DNA from: Blepharisma stoltei
Taxonomy: Eukaryota; Ciliophora; Heterotrichea; Heterotrichida; Blepharismidae
Assembly: GCA_914767885.1 (NCBI GenBank)
Contig: CAJZBQ010000041.1
Coordinates: 563,001-627,000 of the forward strand
DNA: 64,000 bases
Reading direction: 5' to 3'
Shown: in pieces, positions 43,517 to 54,691 of the stretch
How the letters are laid out: each line of letters opens with the position of its first letter
How positions within the stretch are numbered: the first letter of the stretch is position 1
Notes under the pieces: model-generated
What the model was told of the DNA's origin: nothing
What the model saw: only the letters and a program-made list of their open reading frames with translations
The model's database searches: none
Program-made: the position numbers and the translations under genes

Positions 43517-45143
43517 ATGGTATCACAATTCGATATCAACAAGCTCTTCGAGCATTTGGAGCAAGCAGCAGTAAATCTTGATGAAATTCACTACCTTCAT
43601 TTTGCTGATGCAATGCTTGAGTTTTCAAACTCATTTGCGTTTTTAGGAAGAGCTTTGTCCATGGCATTTTCTGATATCACATCAAAAGCAGCGATAATAA
43701 AAAATAATTTCCAAGGCTCCCAATTCACAGGCTTACAAAGCATGATTTCAGACGAAATTCGAAGAGGAGTTGAAAGGTTTCACCAGGACGACCACCATGC
43801 GTCTACAGCAAGAACAATATTGAGATTAATGTGGTTTTTTGATTTCCTTAGACAACTTATAATCAATTTCAGCACACATCTTGATTGGAAATGTCATATT
43901 AAAATATGGTATCGCTAGAATTTTATGGTCTCCTGACAGAAAATTCATCTCTTGTATATTTTAGTTATGAAGTTTGGTTTCCCTAGTAGAATTATCCCAG
44001 ATATGTCAGGGAATCAAGAGCTGGGCAGTTTTTCTTACCGGATTCCTGACTTTATGGAAACGAATTTTCCAGAATGGCAGCACTTACCCTAGACGGGGAG
44101 ACTGAGACCTCTAGGGTGACTGACGGACCAAAATAAGTGCTTGAGCTCAAAGAAGAATCGTCGAAGCCCAATCTTCAAGACTGTCGTCTTCATTGGTGAT
44201 CAAAGTCAAAGGTGTCCATATCTTAGGCAGGCTCGAGGGAAATGTCGCGAAATTCTCTCCAGAACAGTGTTGGAGGTAGCTGTGGCCTAAAAACTGGTAG
44301 TGGGACGTTAAAACGTTTATAGATTAATTAAGATTAAGATTGGAAAATGTCAAAATGCGTCTCTGAAGCGTATGATGATGCTTTTGGGCCCCATCATCCA
44401 TGGCCTGTAAGAATGGCAGCAAAAGTTGGAATTAAAACTGTACCTAATAGAGAAGAGTATGGAAGAAGATTGTTGGGGGATATTTCTTTAGAAAGACAAT
44501 TGGAGCTTTTTAATAGAATGCTTGAGCTCTCAAGTCCAATTAGAGAAGCGCTTTGGAACTTTTATAAGAGAAATAGGATTATTAAAGCCAGGCGCTAACC
44601 ATATCGGTGACGCAGTCACCAAAGACCTCCCGTAGGGGAGGTTCATCCGCTTTTTGACTCCAGCCCAGAGGGTCTATCCCTCTTGCGAATGCCCTTCCGT
44701 ACCTTCTGTCTCCTCCTTTCCTTGTGGTTTCAGTCTTGAGTGGGCGGCTTATGGATTTCTGTGGCCCTGCTGCGGGCGATTGGAGTAGCTTAAAGATAAG
44801 CTCCTTGGAGTCTATCGGGTGTCGAAATGCCTTCCTTCGGCATTTACAGTAAAAAGAATGTTCCCCTGTAGCCTGGGCCGAAACCCCAATTTCTCGGTAG
44901 AGGAATGCCCATGGATCCTCGGATCCAAAGGACGTTGTTGAGCACCTCCATTTCCAACCACAGGAAAGCAGCCAAAAACTACCCGATACACACCTCTGGA
45001 GCCTGCACTGATTCTCAGCTCGGAGTCTGTCCCAGTTCGCCGTAGCTATAAGGTCTGGACTGCTGCGCCAAGAGGGCAGGTTGACACATGTCGTCATTTA
45101 ATGTATATTTTATAAGAGAAATAACCTTACTGAGCTTCCTTAG
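43517..45143 (+). CDS. Glycolipid transfer protein (GLTP) domain protein, copy 2, with two inserts
   Basis: 207 residues after removing 455 and 548 bp. It is a tandem paralogue of copy 1 along its whole length (LFEHLEQAAVNLDEIHYLHF against LFEHLEGAGANLDDINYLDF; GPHHPWPVRMAAKVGIK against SKHHPWTFRLAAKIGIK). Both joins are fixed by the paralogue: LDWKMSKCVSEAY against LHWKLSKCVKVAY, and LWNFYKRNNLTELP against LWGFYNENNLANIVK. The true stop, TAG at 45141, lies after the second insert; without removal a different tail would be read. This pair gives the cleanest proof of precise removal in the window. Confidence 0.85.
43897..44337 (+). mobile_element. Retroposon-like insert R9 in GLTP copy 2
   Basis: Flanking repeat GATTGGAAATGTCA (43883-43896) and GATTGGAAAATGTCA (44338-44352, one extra A). 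Head TATTAAAATATGG at left, tail GATTAATTAAGATTAA at right. 441 bp. The flanks hold no TA. The insertion point is pinned by the uninterrupted paralogue. Confidence 0.85.
44576..45107 (-). mobile_element. Retroposon-like insert R10 at the 3' end of GLTP copy 2
   Basis: 532 bp, flanked by a perfect 16-bp repeat TTTTATAAGAGAAATA (44560-44575, 45108-45123). Inverted head ATACATTAAATGACGACATG; tail GGATTATTAAAG. Its body is clearly homologous to R11 at 54097 in opposite orientation (CCAGACCTTATAGCTACGGC in one, CCAGACCTTATGGCCACAGC in the other). Confidence 0.87.
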
Positions 45144-45173
45144 ATATTTTAATAGAAAATGATTAAATTTAAT

Positions 45174-45743
45174 TTAAGCTTTGGGTTGGGGCTTTGCATT
45201 TGTTTTTTTCTGGTTATTTTTGTTGTTTTTTACAATCTTAATTTCTCTCGTTTTGATTACTCCTTTCAAAAATGTCCTATTCATTTCTATTCCTGGCAGC
45301 TGCTCAATAATGTTTTGTGATAAGCAAAAGCAATGAATTTTTGGGAGTGCAAAAGCAACAAGTTTATCTATTCCTATTATTTGTCTAAAACTTAAGCAAT
45401 GCTCATTTATTTCCATTCCCATCACTTTTACTCCTTTTTCTCTGCCTAGAAAAATGAGAGGCTCTAACAATACTTCAGTGCTTTTATCAATAAAACAAAA
45501 AATAGAGCTGATTTGATCAATTTCTGAGATTATTTTCTTGATACCCAGAATCAAATGTATTCTACTAAATCTATGAGTGTCGGGATTTTCTATTTTTTGC
45601 TTTTTTTCTTCGTTTCTTATTGAGGGCGACGATTGTGCTTTTATTTCTAAGCTAAGTGATTCTAATAGGGAATTAGTTTGGTCACTTGATATAATTTGTC
45701 AAGACATTGAATAAGGATTGCTTAAGATGTGTTTCTTTTTCAT
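45174..45743 (-). CDS. L7Ae/RPP38-like RNA-binding protein
   Basis: 189 residues from ATG 45743; a TGA near 45700 is Trp (YSMSWQIISSDQ). The central part, QISSIFCFIDKSTEVLLEPL then LGREKGVKVMGMEINEHCLS and IGIDKLVAFALPK, follows the L7Ae/POP3/RPP38 fold (a strand ending in D.....L...L...C/E...V.......LG). These proteins bind kink-turn RNA in RNase P/MRP or snoRNPs. The C-terminus is a Lys/Asn/Gln-rich tail, as in RPP38. The match is weak and rests on pattern only; the protein may be another small ribonucleoprotein. Confidence 0.5.
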
Positions 45744-46317
45744 TTATATAATAATGATCTTCGTAAGAAAAGAATAGATTATCAATGTAATGATAATCGA
45801 TAAGATATATGTTGATATTAATTGCTATGCAAATTATTGATAAAACAAGTACCTTATTCGTGGGATTATGACTAATTTAAGAATTTACTTCCTACTTCCT
45901 CTTTCCTTGATTGAACTTATCGTAATTGCTCGATCAAGAATGGGGTTAAAAATTTCTGGATAAATTATTATATATGATTTTTTATTGGCTAAAAAATTTT
46001 ATATAAAAATTGTGGACGAAATTAGATTAAGCTTTAGTTTAATCGCCATTATCTCTGATATTTGATATAACCTTATTCAATATATGCAATATCCATAACA
46101 CCATTTCTCTGAATAATGTTGCATATTTTATTTTTGCATGATCTTCGAATTAGCAGCCCGTTTTATTGCATTTCCAAGCATCATATCAATTCTTAATAAG
46201 CCTTATATGGTTTTATTTACTTACTAAAACTGCCCACACCCTTATTTTGCTAACCATATATATATTTAATCATCCAATTCTTTTTCATATATTTTCTGAC
46301 CATTTATAATTTATTAT
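45744..46317. repeat. Spacer with a solo CTTGATCGA palindrome
   Basis: No gene. At 45912-45940, TTGATTGAACTTATCG faces TAATTGCTCGATCAAG, then GGGGTTAAAAAT. This resembles the inner terminal repeat of the IES at 9065-9612 and may be a leftover end of that MITE family. Confidence 0.4.
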
Positions 46318-46941
46318 ATGAGCCATCCTCCAGGTCCACCACCTCCAAACTATCCTCCACCTCCTCAAGGATACCCACCTCCTCAAGGGTATCCGCCTCA
46401 GCAGGGGTATCCACCTCCTCAAGGCTATCCTCCACAGCCTGGCTATCCTCCACAACCTGGTTATCCTCCACAACCTGGTTACCCTCCTCCACAAGGCTAT
46501 CCTCCTCAGCCGGCGATGCATATGCCACCACCTCAAGGATATCCTGCTCAGCCTGGCTATCCTCCTCCACCTCAAGGATACCCTCCACAAGCTTTTCCTC
46601 CTCAGCCTGGATTTCCAGGACAACCAATGCCTCCACATGTAGGAGTTCCACCTCCGCATGGAGTCCCTCCACAAATGGGAATGCCTCTTCATGGAGGTCC
46701 ACCCATGGGAATGCCTCATGGTCAAGTTGCATTTCATGCAAATCCTAACTGCCATAAATGTCATGGTACTGGAACGAATAAAGGAAAGCCTTGCAAGAAA
46801 TGTGCTGAGCACGCTGGAGTCTGTGCAAAATGCCTTGGAACTGGTTTCAACCAGAAAAAGAATAAGCCTTGTAAATGCAGAGAGCATGGGCATGTGAAAA
46901 AGGATAAAAAGGACAAAAAGGATAAAAAGCATAAGCATTAG
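46318..46941 (+). CDS. Proline-rich PPQGYPP-repeat protein with a cysteine-rich C-terminus
   Basis: 207 residues. The first 115 are near-perfect repeats of PPQGYPP/PPQPGYPP, the XYPPX pattern of annexins, rhodopsin tails and plant GPRPs. The C-terminal third has HKCHGTGTNKGKPCKKCAEH and CAKCLGTGFNQKKNKPCKC, two CxxC...CxxC knuckles of the kind seen in zinc-binding DnaJ-like or GPRP-related proteins, then a Lys/His-rich tail (KKDKKDKKDKKHKH). Cytosolic, likely disordered; the repeats may promote condensates or membrane-edge binding (inference). The long open frames on the other strand here are shadows of the repeat. Confidence 0.8.
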   Translation: MSHPPGPPPPNYPPPPQGYPPPQGYPPQQGYPPPQGYPPQPGYPPQPGYPPQPGYPPPQGYPPQPAMHMPPPQGYPAQPGYPPPPQGYPPQAFPPQPGFPGQPMPPHVGVPPPHGVPPQMGMPLHGGPPMGMPHGQVAFHANPNCHKCHGTGTNKGKPCKKCAEHAGVCAKCLGTGFNQKKNKPCKCREHGHVKKDKKDKKDKKHKH

Positions 46942-47145
46942 AGGGTAATTAATGATTTATGCAACAATTTGAAAATTATTTTGTATTTTTCCAATAAACT
47001 TTAAACATTTTCTGCTTTCCGTGACCTCAAAATAATTCTATTTTATTCAAAGTGTAGTGTATGTTATAAAAACGCATAATATTCTTAAAATTAGTTACAA
47101 TTATTCAAATTTTACATATGATTAATAATAAATCAAAAGATTTCT

Positions 47146-48581
47146 ATGTCAACTTCAGTCCACTTTTTCACTCTCTTAAGTGCGAACTCATACAGCTGTA
47201 ATCTGAAAGTTCCAGAGACTATTATATTAGGTTTTGGGTTTCCTAAGCCTACTTATATGAAAAATACAGAACATAACAAGCTAGAATTTTTGACGATTGA
47301 AAAAGAAGACATCATAGGGATAATTTCGAATTGAGTTAACGGAGATATAAATTCGCCAATTATGATTGTAAAATCTCTGGTATTCATAAAATTAATCAGA
47401 TTTAATTAAATTTAATAAAAATTAAAAAAATTATTCAAAAATCTCTTAAAGGGAATACTTTGTGATTTAGCACTGAAGAAATTGAAAATATCATAAAAGG
47501 TGAATGCATAATCCAGCAGTTCATATGCAATGAACTTAAATACTCGATTGCTCGAGCTATTTGAGACTATCAAAAAGGCCATACACTTGTAATGCTTCAC
47601 GAAAAATCCCCAAAAATCATGATCCCAAGTGCTGAGCCAAGTGTATCCACAGAATGATCAGAGCACACAAAAGAAAATTATGTTAAATCAATTGACTTAC
47701 CATGCCCTGTAAAGCTTAAAAGCTATCTTGAGTCAATGAAAATTATAATAAACAAAAAATTAAAGTCAATTTCTTGCAGGCTTGAGCACTTAGAGCTTGA
47801 TTTTATAAAATCAACAAATCATCAATACTATTGCACTGGGATTCACAATTACTCTTATGGTGAATGCAATTCTCTATTGAGATTTTCATCATTAGAAAAC
47901 ACTTCAAAGTCAAAATTAAAGCAAAGCAGACATATTAGCACAAGCTCAATGCCATCATCACCTTTTATTACATCTCCAATTTCTACCCCTGATAGGACCT
48001 CAGCAAATATTTTTTATGCCCCAAATGTCAAAATAAAACAAACTTTGGATTCAAGAATAAGGAAGCATATTTCAGATAAAGGAATCATTGGACACATGAG
48101 TTATAATTTTTGAAAAAATAAAATAGACAATGGAGAGAAAATGCTTCCAAATGAAGAAAAATATGCAAAGCTAAGATTTCCTATGAAAAATAATATTTTT
48201 TATAAAGAAATAAATTTTTTAAAAAAAATAAATTATTATGACGAAATTTTTATGATTCCTACCTTAATTGCATCTCATTCGACAAGAGTCTTAATTGAAA
48301 CAAGCCAAGATTTAAAAGTTGTGAAGTCACTTGCTCATAGAATGCAGCAACTTATAGATAGAAAACAGCAAAGAAATTTAAATGATAAAGAAAAAACAAT
48401 TCAAAGTTCAGTAATCTCGAAAGAAAGGCAAAAAGCTCTAACTAGGCTAGAGAGGAGAATTATAAGACTCAAAACTATAAAAATTTTGCCTGAGGCAATC
48501 CAGAATACAGCCAAAAACACAGTGAATGATGCAGCCATGATGCTTGATTTTGCAAAAAGTTCTATAACTTATCTACCATAA
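47146..48581 (+). CDS. Unrecognised protein with one probable short IES
   Basis: About 449-468 residues depending on the IES border. The first 65 residues run from ATG 47146; TGA (47332) is Trp. After the short insert the frame resumes as QKSLKGNTLWFSTEEIENII and continues through further TGA-Trp codons (IARAIWDYQK, SYNFWKNKID) to TAA at 48581. Basic and hydrophilic; a serine/threonine-rich stretch (STSSMPSSPFITSPISTP) lies mid-protein. I recognise no domain. Confidence 0.6.
47348..47433. mobile_element. Probable short IES, borders uncertain
   Basis: The frame ends at TAA near 47405 and resumes two bases out of phase. TA 47346 to TA 47432 (86 bp) restores it, as does a shorter 29-bp cut from TA 47403. 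No homologue is known to decide. Confidence 0.45.
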
Positions 48582-49024
48582 TAGATCGCTATAGACAAGA
48601 GCATATCAATCAGAAAAGAATGGTCCAGGGCACATGCTTTTATACAGCCTAAGCCTGATTAGGCATCTAAAAACTATGAACAGGGATTCTCTTCTTCATT
48701 TGCATTGTTCAAAACAATTTTCAAACAAAAATTTAAGTGAAAATTAAAATATGTGGTTAATAATAATCTATAAGAATGCAGAAGCTATATCAAAAGATCC
48801 CAATAGTAACTTTCAGTTCTGATGCAATCTTCAGAATATTGCTATAATTTTAAAATCTAATTTATTATAAAAATTCAATTTAATTTAAATAAATTCCAAT
48901 TAATAATAGACCAATTTTTTAAATAAGTGCTGAAATATAATTTTATCTAAATTACCATGATTTCAATTAATTTTAAATTTCTCAATAAATTTCTATTTAA
49001 ATTCTCCTAGCTTTCAACGAGAAA
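48582..49024. other. AT-rich spacer, no gene seen
   Basis: Contains one small palindrome (GCCTAAGCCTGATTAGGC near 48647) that could be a terminator or chance. Otherwise plain AT-rich DNA. Confidence 0.4.
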
Positions 49025-52000
49025 ATGGCAAAATCCATGTCAATAAGTCAACCATTAGTCCCACCTCCTCAGCCACGCAAGCAAGGATGCTTCCAATCAA
49101 TATTCCGTACATTATGCTGTTGTTTCGTCAAAAATAAAGTAAATTCTACACAGCTCAGCATCAGAACTGAAAGGAAGAAGTTTTGGGTCAAGATCCGCGA
49201 TCGACTTTCAAAGAAAAAACATTTTGACCAAGTTTATATCACACTACTTAACTTATACTCCCACCAACTAGTAATTTCTGACCTTATCAAATGCCAAGTC
49301 AGCCCAGATTTTCGAAAGAAAAAGCGTGAAGACTTAGAATTTTATGTTCCCCAACTTTGGTATTTTTTATACAGCAATTTATTACTTTTTGGCTTTTTGG
49401 ACCAAAATGAGGAATTAATTCGAGCGGTTTTAGAATTTTGTAAAAATTCTTTTCATTTCTCTCATAGGGTTTACTGGTTTTTAAAATCAACTGATTTCAG
49501 TTTATTAGATTTGCCGAGTGTTGACCCTGACAGGTAAAATATTATTTAGTTTAATTGAAAGTGTTGAAAAAGTCTCTCAAGATTCACAAGCAATATTTTT
49601 AGGGAGAGGAAAAGAGCTGTTTCAGCTTATGGCCAGTATGGGAATGGAACATATCTTTGACAGCTCAAGAAAAAGTTTTTCTGATATTTTAGATGAAGAG
49701 CCAGAAGATGTGGCAGTTTTAAGAGACTTGATCCGTGAGTATAATTTGAATGGAAAAGTAGAAAGTGATATCCCGAATAAAATCAACCCAAAATACATTC
49801 CTTTAAATCCATTTCCTAAAGGAAATATAGTAGACGGCTACCACTCTACCTTATGGTTCATAGAAAAACTCACACAAATTTCTATAAAAATCCTCCATAC
49901 TCCAAAAAAGTCAGAAATGCTAAAAGAAGAGCTAAAAGAACTAAACCAGCTGGTCAAGCATAGGTCGTAAACCCATACCCCCACACCCCCTAAAAGTGGT
50001 ACCCCCCCCCACCCCCCCTAAAAAGTGGTACCCCCCACCCCCCCTAAAAAATGGCACCCCCACCCCCCCCTTAATATAGCATAAATATATGACAAATGCC
50101 AATTTAGAGCAGACGTAATAAATAAATTATTATTTTAAATATTCAAAATTACTGATTTATACAATGTCCACATAGCGTAGTACAATCGATTAAGGAGTAG
50201 GTGGAATGAGGTGAGAATTTCCTATAACTACTAAGCACACCACATATGAAAATTTGTTAGCGAGCATAATAATGATCTTTGGTATTAATTAGCAATATAT
50301 CCTGCATATATTTATGAACTTTGTGGAACAATGGCTAAAAGTCGAATTAGAGATCCAAAAGTAAAACTGGCAATAGCAAATACTATTTTATTACCACTAT
50401 TGAATCCTGTTACCAATTCAGTCCTGCAATCCTTTTACAATGGACATTAGATTAGCTTTAATGTATGAATCAATAAATTTAATGCAAATTATTGTGTTGT
50501 GCTTGGCTCATTTAATAATTAATGCCATTATCTATATCTTTGGCATTATATTTATAAATATAAAAAGCAAATTTAATATATTTTCTAATTAATTGCTAAT
50601 TAATTTAAATTTATTAATTAATCATAAATATAAAGTAATTTGTGGACTTAATTTAAAAATATAGTGTTTTTAATGGGTTATATTTAATTTATTTTGCTTA
50701 TTTCCTATCAATTACTTCTATAGAATAAACCCGAGAGGGGGGGTGGGGGTGCCATCTTTGAAAGGGGGGGGGGGTACCATTTTTTTAGGGGGGGGGGTTC
50801 CCTTATTGGGGGGGGGGTGGGGGTGTGGGGTTGCTACCTATGCTTGACCAACCAGCTTCTTCCTGCGTGCGCTTATATTCCATTTAACACTCCAATCGCT
50901 CGAAATTGCGCAGTTTTACACATAATCGCTAACGAAGCCAGAGTTTTTACTACAAAAGAGCGAGCTCCCTATAAAATCTGTGTAGAAATTTTTCGGCCAT
51001 ATGAAGAATTACTTGTTTTAGAGCCCTCAAAAAGTGCCTCAACAATGGACAGAAGGTCAGCTTCAGTCCCATCAGTGCGGTCTTTTCATTTAAGCAAAAC
51101 TGTTATAGAAGAAGTCAAAACTTTAAATGATACCATAGATGATGGGTTTGATGAAATTATTAAAGCAATACAAAAAGAGTCAAAAAATAATAGGAAACAT
51201 AGAGAAACTATTGATGCCATACAGAGGCCGCCTGCATTGTCGACCCCTTCGCTTCATTATGAAAGATTAAGTATTTTTGGACAGCCTGGAGCTGGAGATT
51301 TAGAGGCGGTATATGGAGGGGATGAAGATGAAGACACAACAGGTGGTGAGGAATCAAGTAATGATAGTAAAAGAATCATTTTTAAAGAAAGTTTTAAGGA
51401 GATGGCTCAAAGAATTCGTGCAAAATCGCCGTTCGGAAAGCTGAAAACTTGGGAACTATTGCACATTATAGTAAAAAGTGGGGATGATTTGCGCCAAGAG
51501 CAGCTAGCGATGCAGCTGATTTCGTTTTTCCAACAAACATGACGAGAAAAAAAGCTTGATTTATGACTCTATGCATATGATATCATAGCGACTGGCGAAG
51601 GCTGCGGTATTTTAGAATGTGTTCCTGACGCTATCTCAATAGATGGCCTAAAAAAAGACTTGCCAGCAGACAGCAAAACTCTTTATCATTTCTTCGAAAT
51701 GCAGTTTGGGGGAGAAAAAACAAAGCGCATGAAAAGAGCCAGAAAAGAATTCATGAAAAGCTTAGCAGGTTATAGCTTGCTGTGCTATATATTACAAATA
51801 AAAGACAGACACAATGGGAATATTTTGATTGATAGACATGGACATTTAATTCACATTGATTTTGGCTTCATGTTTAGCAATTCCCCCGGAGGGAACATTA
51901 ACTTTGAAAAAGCCCCATTTAAGCTGACTGATGAATTTGAAAGAATTTTAGGAGGGAGAAGATCCAAGCTATTTATTGAGTTTAGATCACTGTGCGTCAA

Positions 52001-52265
52001 AGGATTTATTGCATTAAAAGAAAAAGCTGAGCAGATTGTTCTGCTGGTAGAAATGATGAGATTTGGAAGCGGGGCAAGTTTAGGATGCTTCGTAGGAGGA
52101 GAAGAAGTGACGAGAGGACTAAGAGAAAGGCTTCTGCCTAGAGAATCAATGTCAGAAGGAGACTGTAAAGAGTATATCAATTTATTAATAGACGAAAGCT
52201 TAGACAACTGGACCACAAGGTGCTATGATAGGTTCCAGTACTGTTGCCAAAATATCTTTTACTAA
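49025..52265 (+). CDS. Phosphatidylinositol 4-kinase, beta type
   Basis: 772 residues after one 16-nt intron and removal of a 906-bp stretch (insert plus one 8-bp repeat). The N-terminal half is the lipid-kinase unique helical region (FDQVYITLLNLYSHQLVISD, VPQLWYFLYSN). The kinase domain starts after LNQLLPACAYIPF: APYKICVEIF with the ATP-binding Lys, GDDLRQEQLAMQLI (typical of PI4K), catalytic loop IKDRHNGNILIDRHGHLIHI and activation loop DFGFMFSNSPGGNINFEKAP. It makes PI4P on Golgi and endosomal membranes. A Ser-rich loop (about residues 420-550) sits inside the kinase domain as in PI4KB. CCCF near the N-terminus could be acylated (inference). Confidence 0.93.
49534..49549 (+). other. 16-nt intron
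   Basis: GTAAAATATTATTTAG; removal joins LPSVDPD to SLIESVEKVSQ of the PI4-kinase. Confidence 0.8.
49952..50849. mobile_element. 898-bp terminal-inverted-repeat element with an 8-bp target duplication
   Basis: Flanked by AACCAGCT (49944-49951, 50850-50857). Terminal repeats begin GGTCAAGCATAGGT on both ends and go on for about 100 bp as strand-biased C runs (left) and G runs (right), with GTGGTACCCCCC units. The middle is AT-rich and has no transposase. Eight-bp duplications are typical of hAT elements. Removal joins KELNQ to LLPACAYIPF in frame. No TA in the repeated flank. Confidence 0.85.
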
Positions 52266-52314
52266 TTAACACATATTTAATAAAATTAAGCCAATTAATG
52301 ACTGTTAAACCACT

Positions 52315-53377
<1,063 letters not shown>

Positions 53378-53380
53378 TTA

Positions 53381-53690
53381 CTCCCCTGTGAGTAAGCAAA
53401 ACCATTGGAAAAATCCCTATTTTTTTGTTCGCGAGCTAACAAAATTTTTTTATGAAAAAGATTTTGATATACAATTAATAATTATTATAACGAAATCTCT
53501 TGCTAATTCTGTTTAATTTTAAACACCTTGCATTTTAAAGCATAAATTTTACAAATTAAATAAATATTTGCTTTCCAATCTTTGTGAATTGGGATTTTTT
53601 TAAATTTCGAAAAAAAAAAAATTTTATTAAATTTTATATTAATTTTCTCCGTTAGCAAAATTTTGCTGTTCGCTCACAGAGGGGGAGTTA
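53381..53690. mobile_element. CTCCC-ended MITE copy C (310 bp)
   Basis: Flanked by TTA on both sides. Left end CTCCCCTGTGAGTAAGCAAA, inverted right end CTCCCCCTCTGTGAGCGAAC. Interior closely like copies A and D (CATTTTAAAGCATAAATTTT). It sits at the 5' end of the cathepsin-like pseudogene. Confidence 0.82.
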
Positions 53691-53845
53691 CAGATAAATT
53701 CAAATTTGTGAAAATTTAAGATTAAAATTATAATAAAATTTGTTAGCTTTAAAGAAAGCAATGCTTATTTGCAGCCTTAAAATCAAAACTTTGAAGTGAT
53801 ATTTTTATATTTCCTCGATAGACTAATATAAATCTGAGAACTCGC

Positions 53846-53957
53846 AAAAATGATGAAAAAAACGTAAAAATGCAATAATTTTGCGAATTATTTTTAATTT
53901 TCGCGAGCAAACATTTATTATTGCATTTTTGTGATTTTTGCATCATTTTTGCAATGT
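53846..53957. repeat. AT-rich inverted repeat
   Basis: CGCAAAAATGATGAAAAAAA and AAAAATGCAATAAT on the left face ATTATTGCATTTTTGTGA and GCATCATTTTTGC on the right around a centre near 53895. About 110 bp. Lies in a gene-free stretch (53691-54096). Confidence 0.6.
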
Positions 53958-54096
53958 ATCCATATAAAATCATATTTTTATTAGCCTTATTTATTAGAAA
54001 TTTATTAAGCATATCAAATATAGAATTTTTGAGAAAGCCTAAAAGATTTATACTTTAAACACCCTTTCATTAATTTATATTTACTTAAATAATCAT

Positions 54097-54610
54097 ATAT
54101 ACATTAAAATGGAGACACGTGCCAGCCTACCCTCTTGGCGCAACGATCCAGACCTTATGGCCACAGCGAACTGGGACTGGCTCCGAGTCAAAAATCGATT
54201 GCAGGCTCAAGAAATGCGTATTCGTTTAGTTTTTGCTGCTTTTCTGTTTTTGGGATGAAGGCTGCTGCAACAACTTCCTTTGGATCCGATGACCCCTACC
54301 TACAAGCTGGGGGTTTTGGCCCATGCAATAGGGAATAGTTTTTTTCCTGTAGCTGTAAAAGGAAGGCACTTCGGCATTATACTGACTCCAAGGACCCTTG
54401 GAATCAAGCCATTCCAATCACCTTAGCAGCAGAAATCCATAAGCACTAATGACTGAAGTGGTTTGGTATGGAGGATATGGCATCCACCCTTGGGGTAAAG
54501 GCCCTCTGATTTGGAATAGAAAAGCGATTGAGCATCCATACAAGAGGTCTTTGGTGACAGCACCACCAATATGCAAACACCCGACTTTAATAACCCTAGC
54601 CTAGCCTACC
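54097..54610 (+). mobile_element. Retroposon-like insert R11, upstream of the CEP162-like gene
   Basis: 514 bp flanked by CTTAAATAATCAT (54084-54096, 54611-54623). Head ACATTAAAATGGAGACACGT, tail CTTTAATAACCCTAGCCTAG. Homologous to R10 along much of its GC-rich body. It lies about 80 bp before the start codon of the next gene. Confidence 0.85.
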
Positions 54611-54691
54611 CTTAAATAATCATTATTTGAAAATTTCTTTCAATTTTATTTTATATAGGCATTAATTCTAAATTCCTTAATTAAATTAATT

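Noticed and set aside
46285-46938. Long Arg/Trp-rich open frame on the minus strand opposite the proline-rich gene
   Set aside because: It is the mirror of the CCT/CCA-rich repeat; its composition is a by-product and the plus-strand protein has a clear repeat plus zinc knuckles.
49975-50060. C-run stretch as a telomere or assembly junk
   Set aside because: It matches in reverse the G-run stretch at 50735-50830 and both belong to the terminal repeats of one element with an exact 8-bp duplication.
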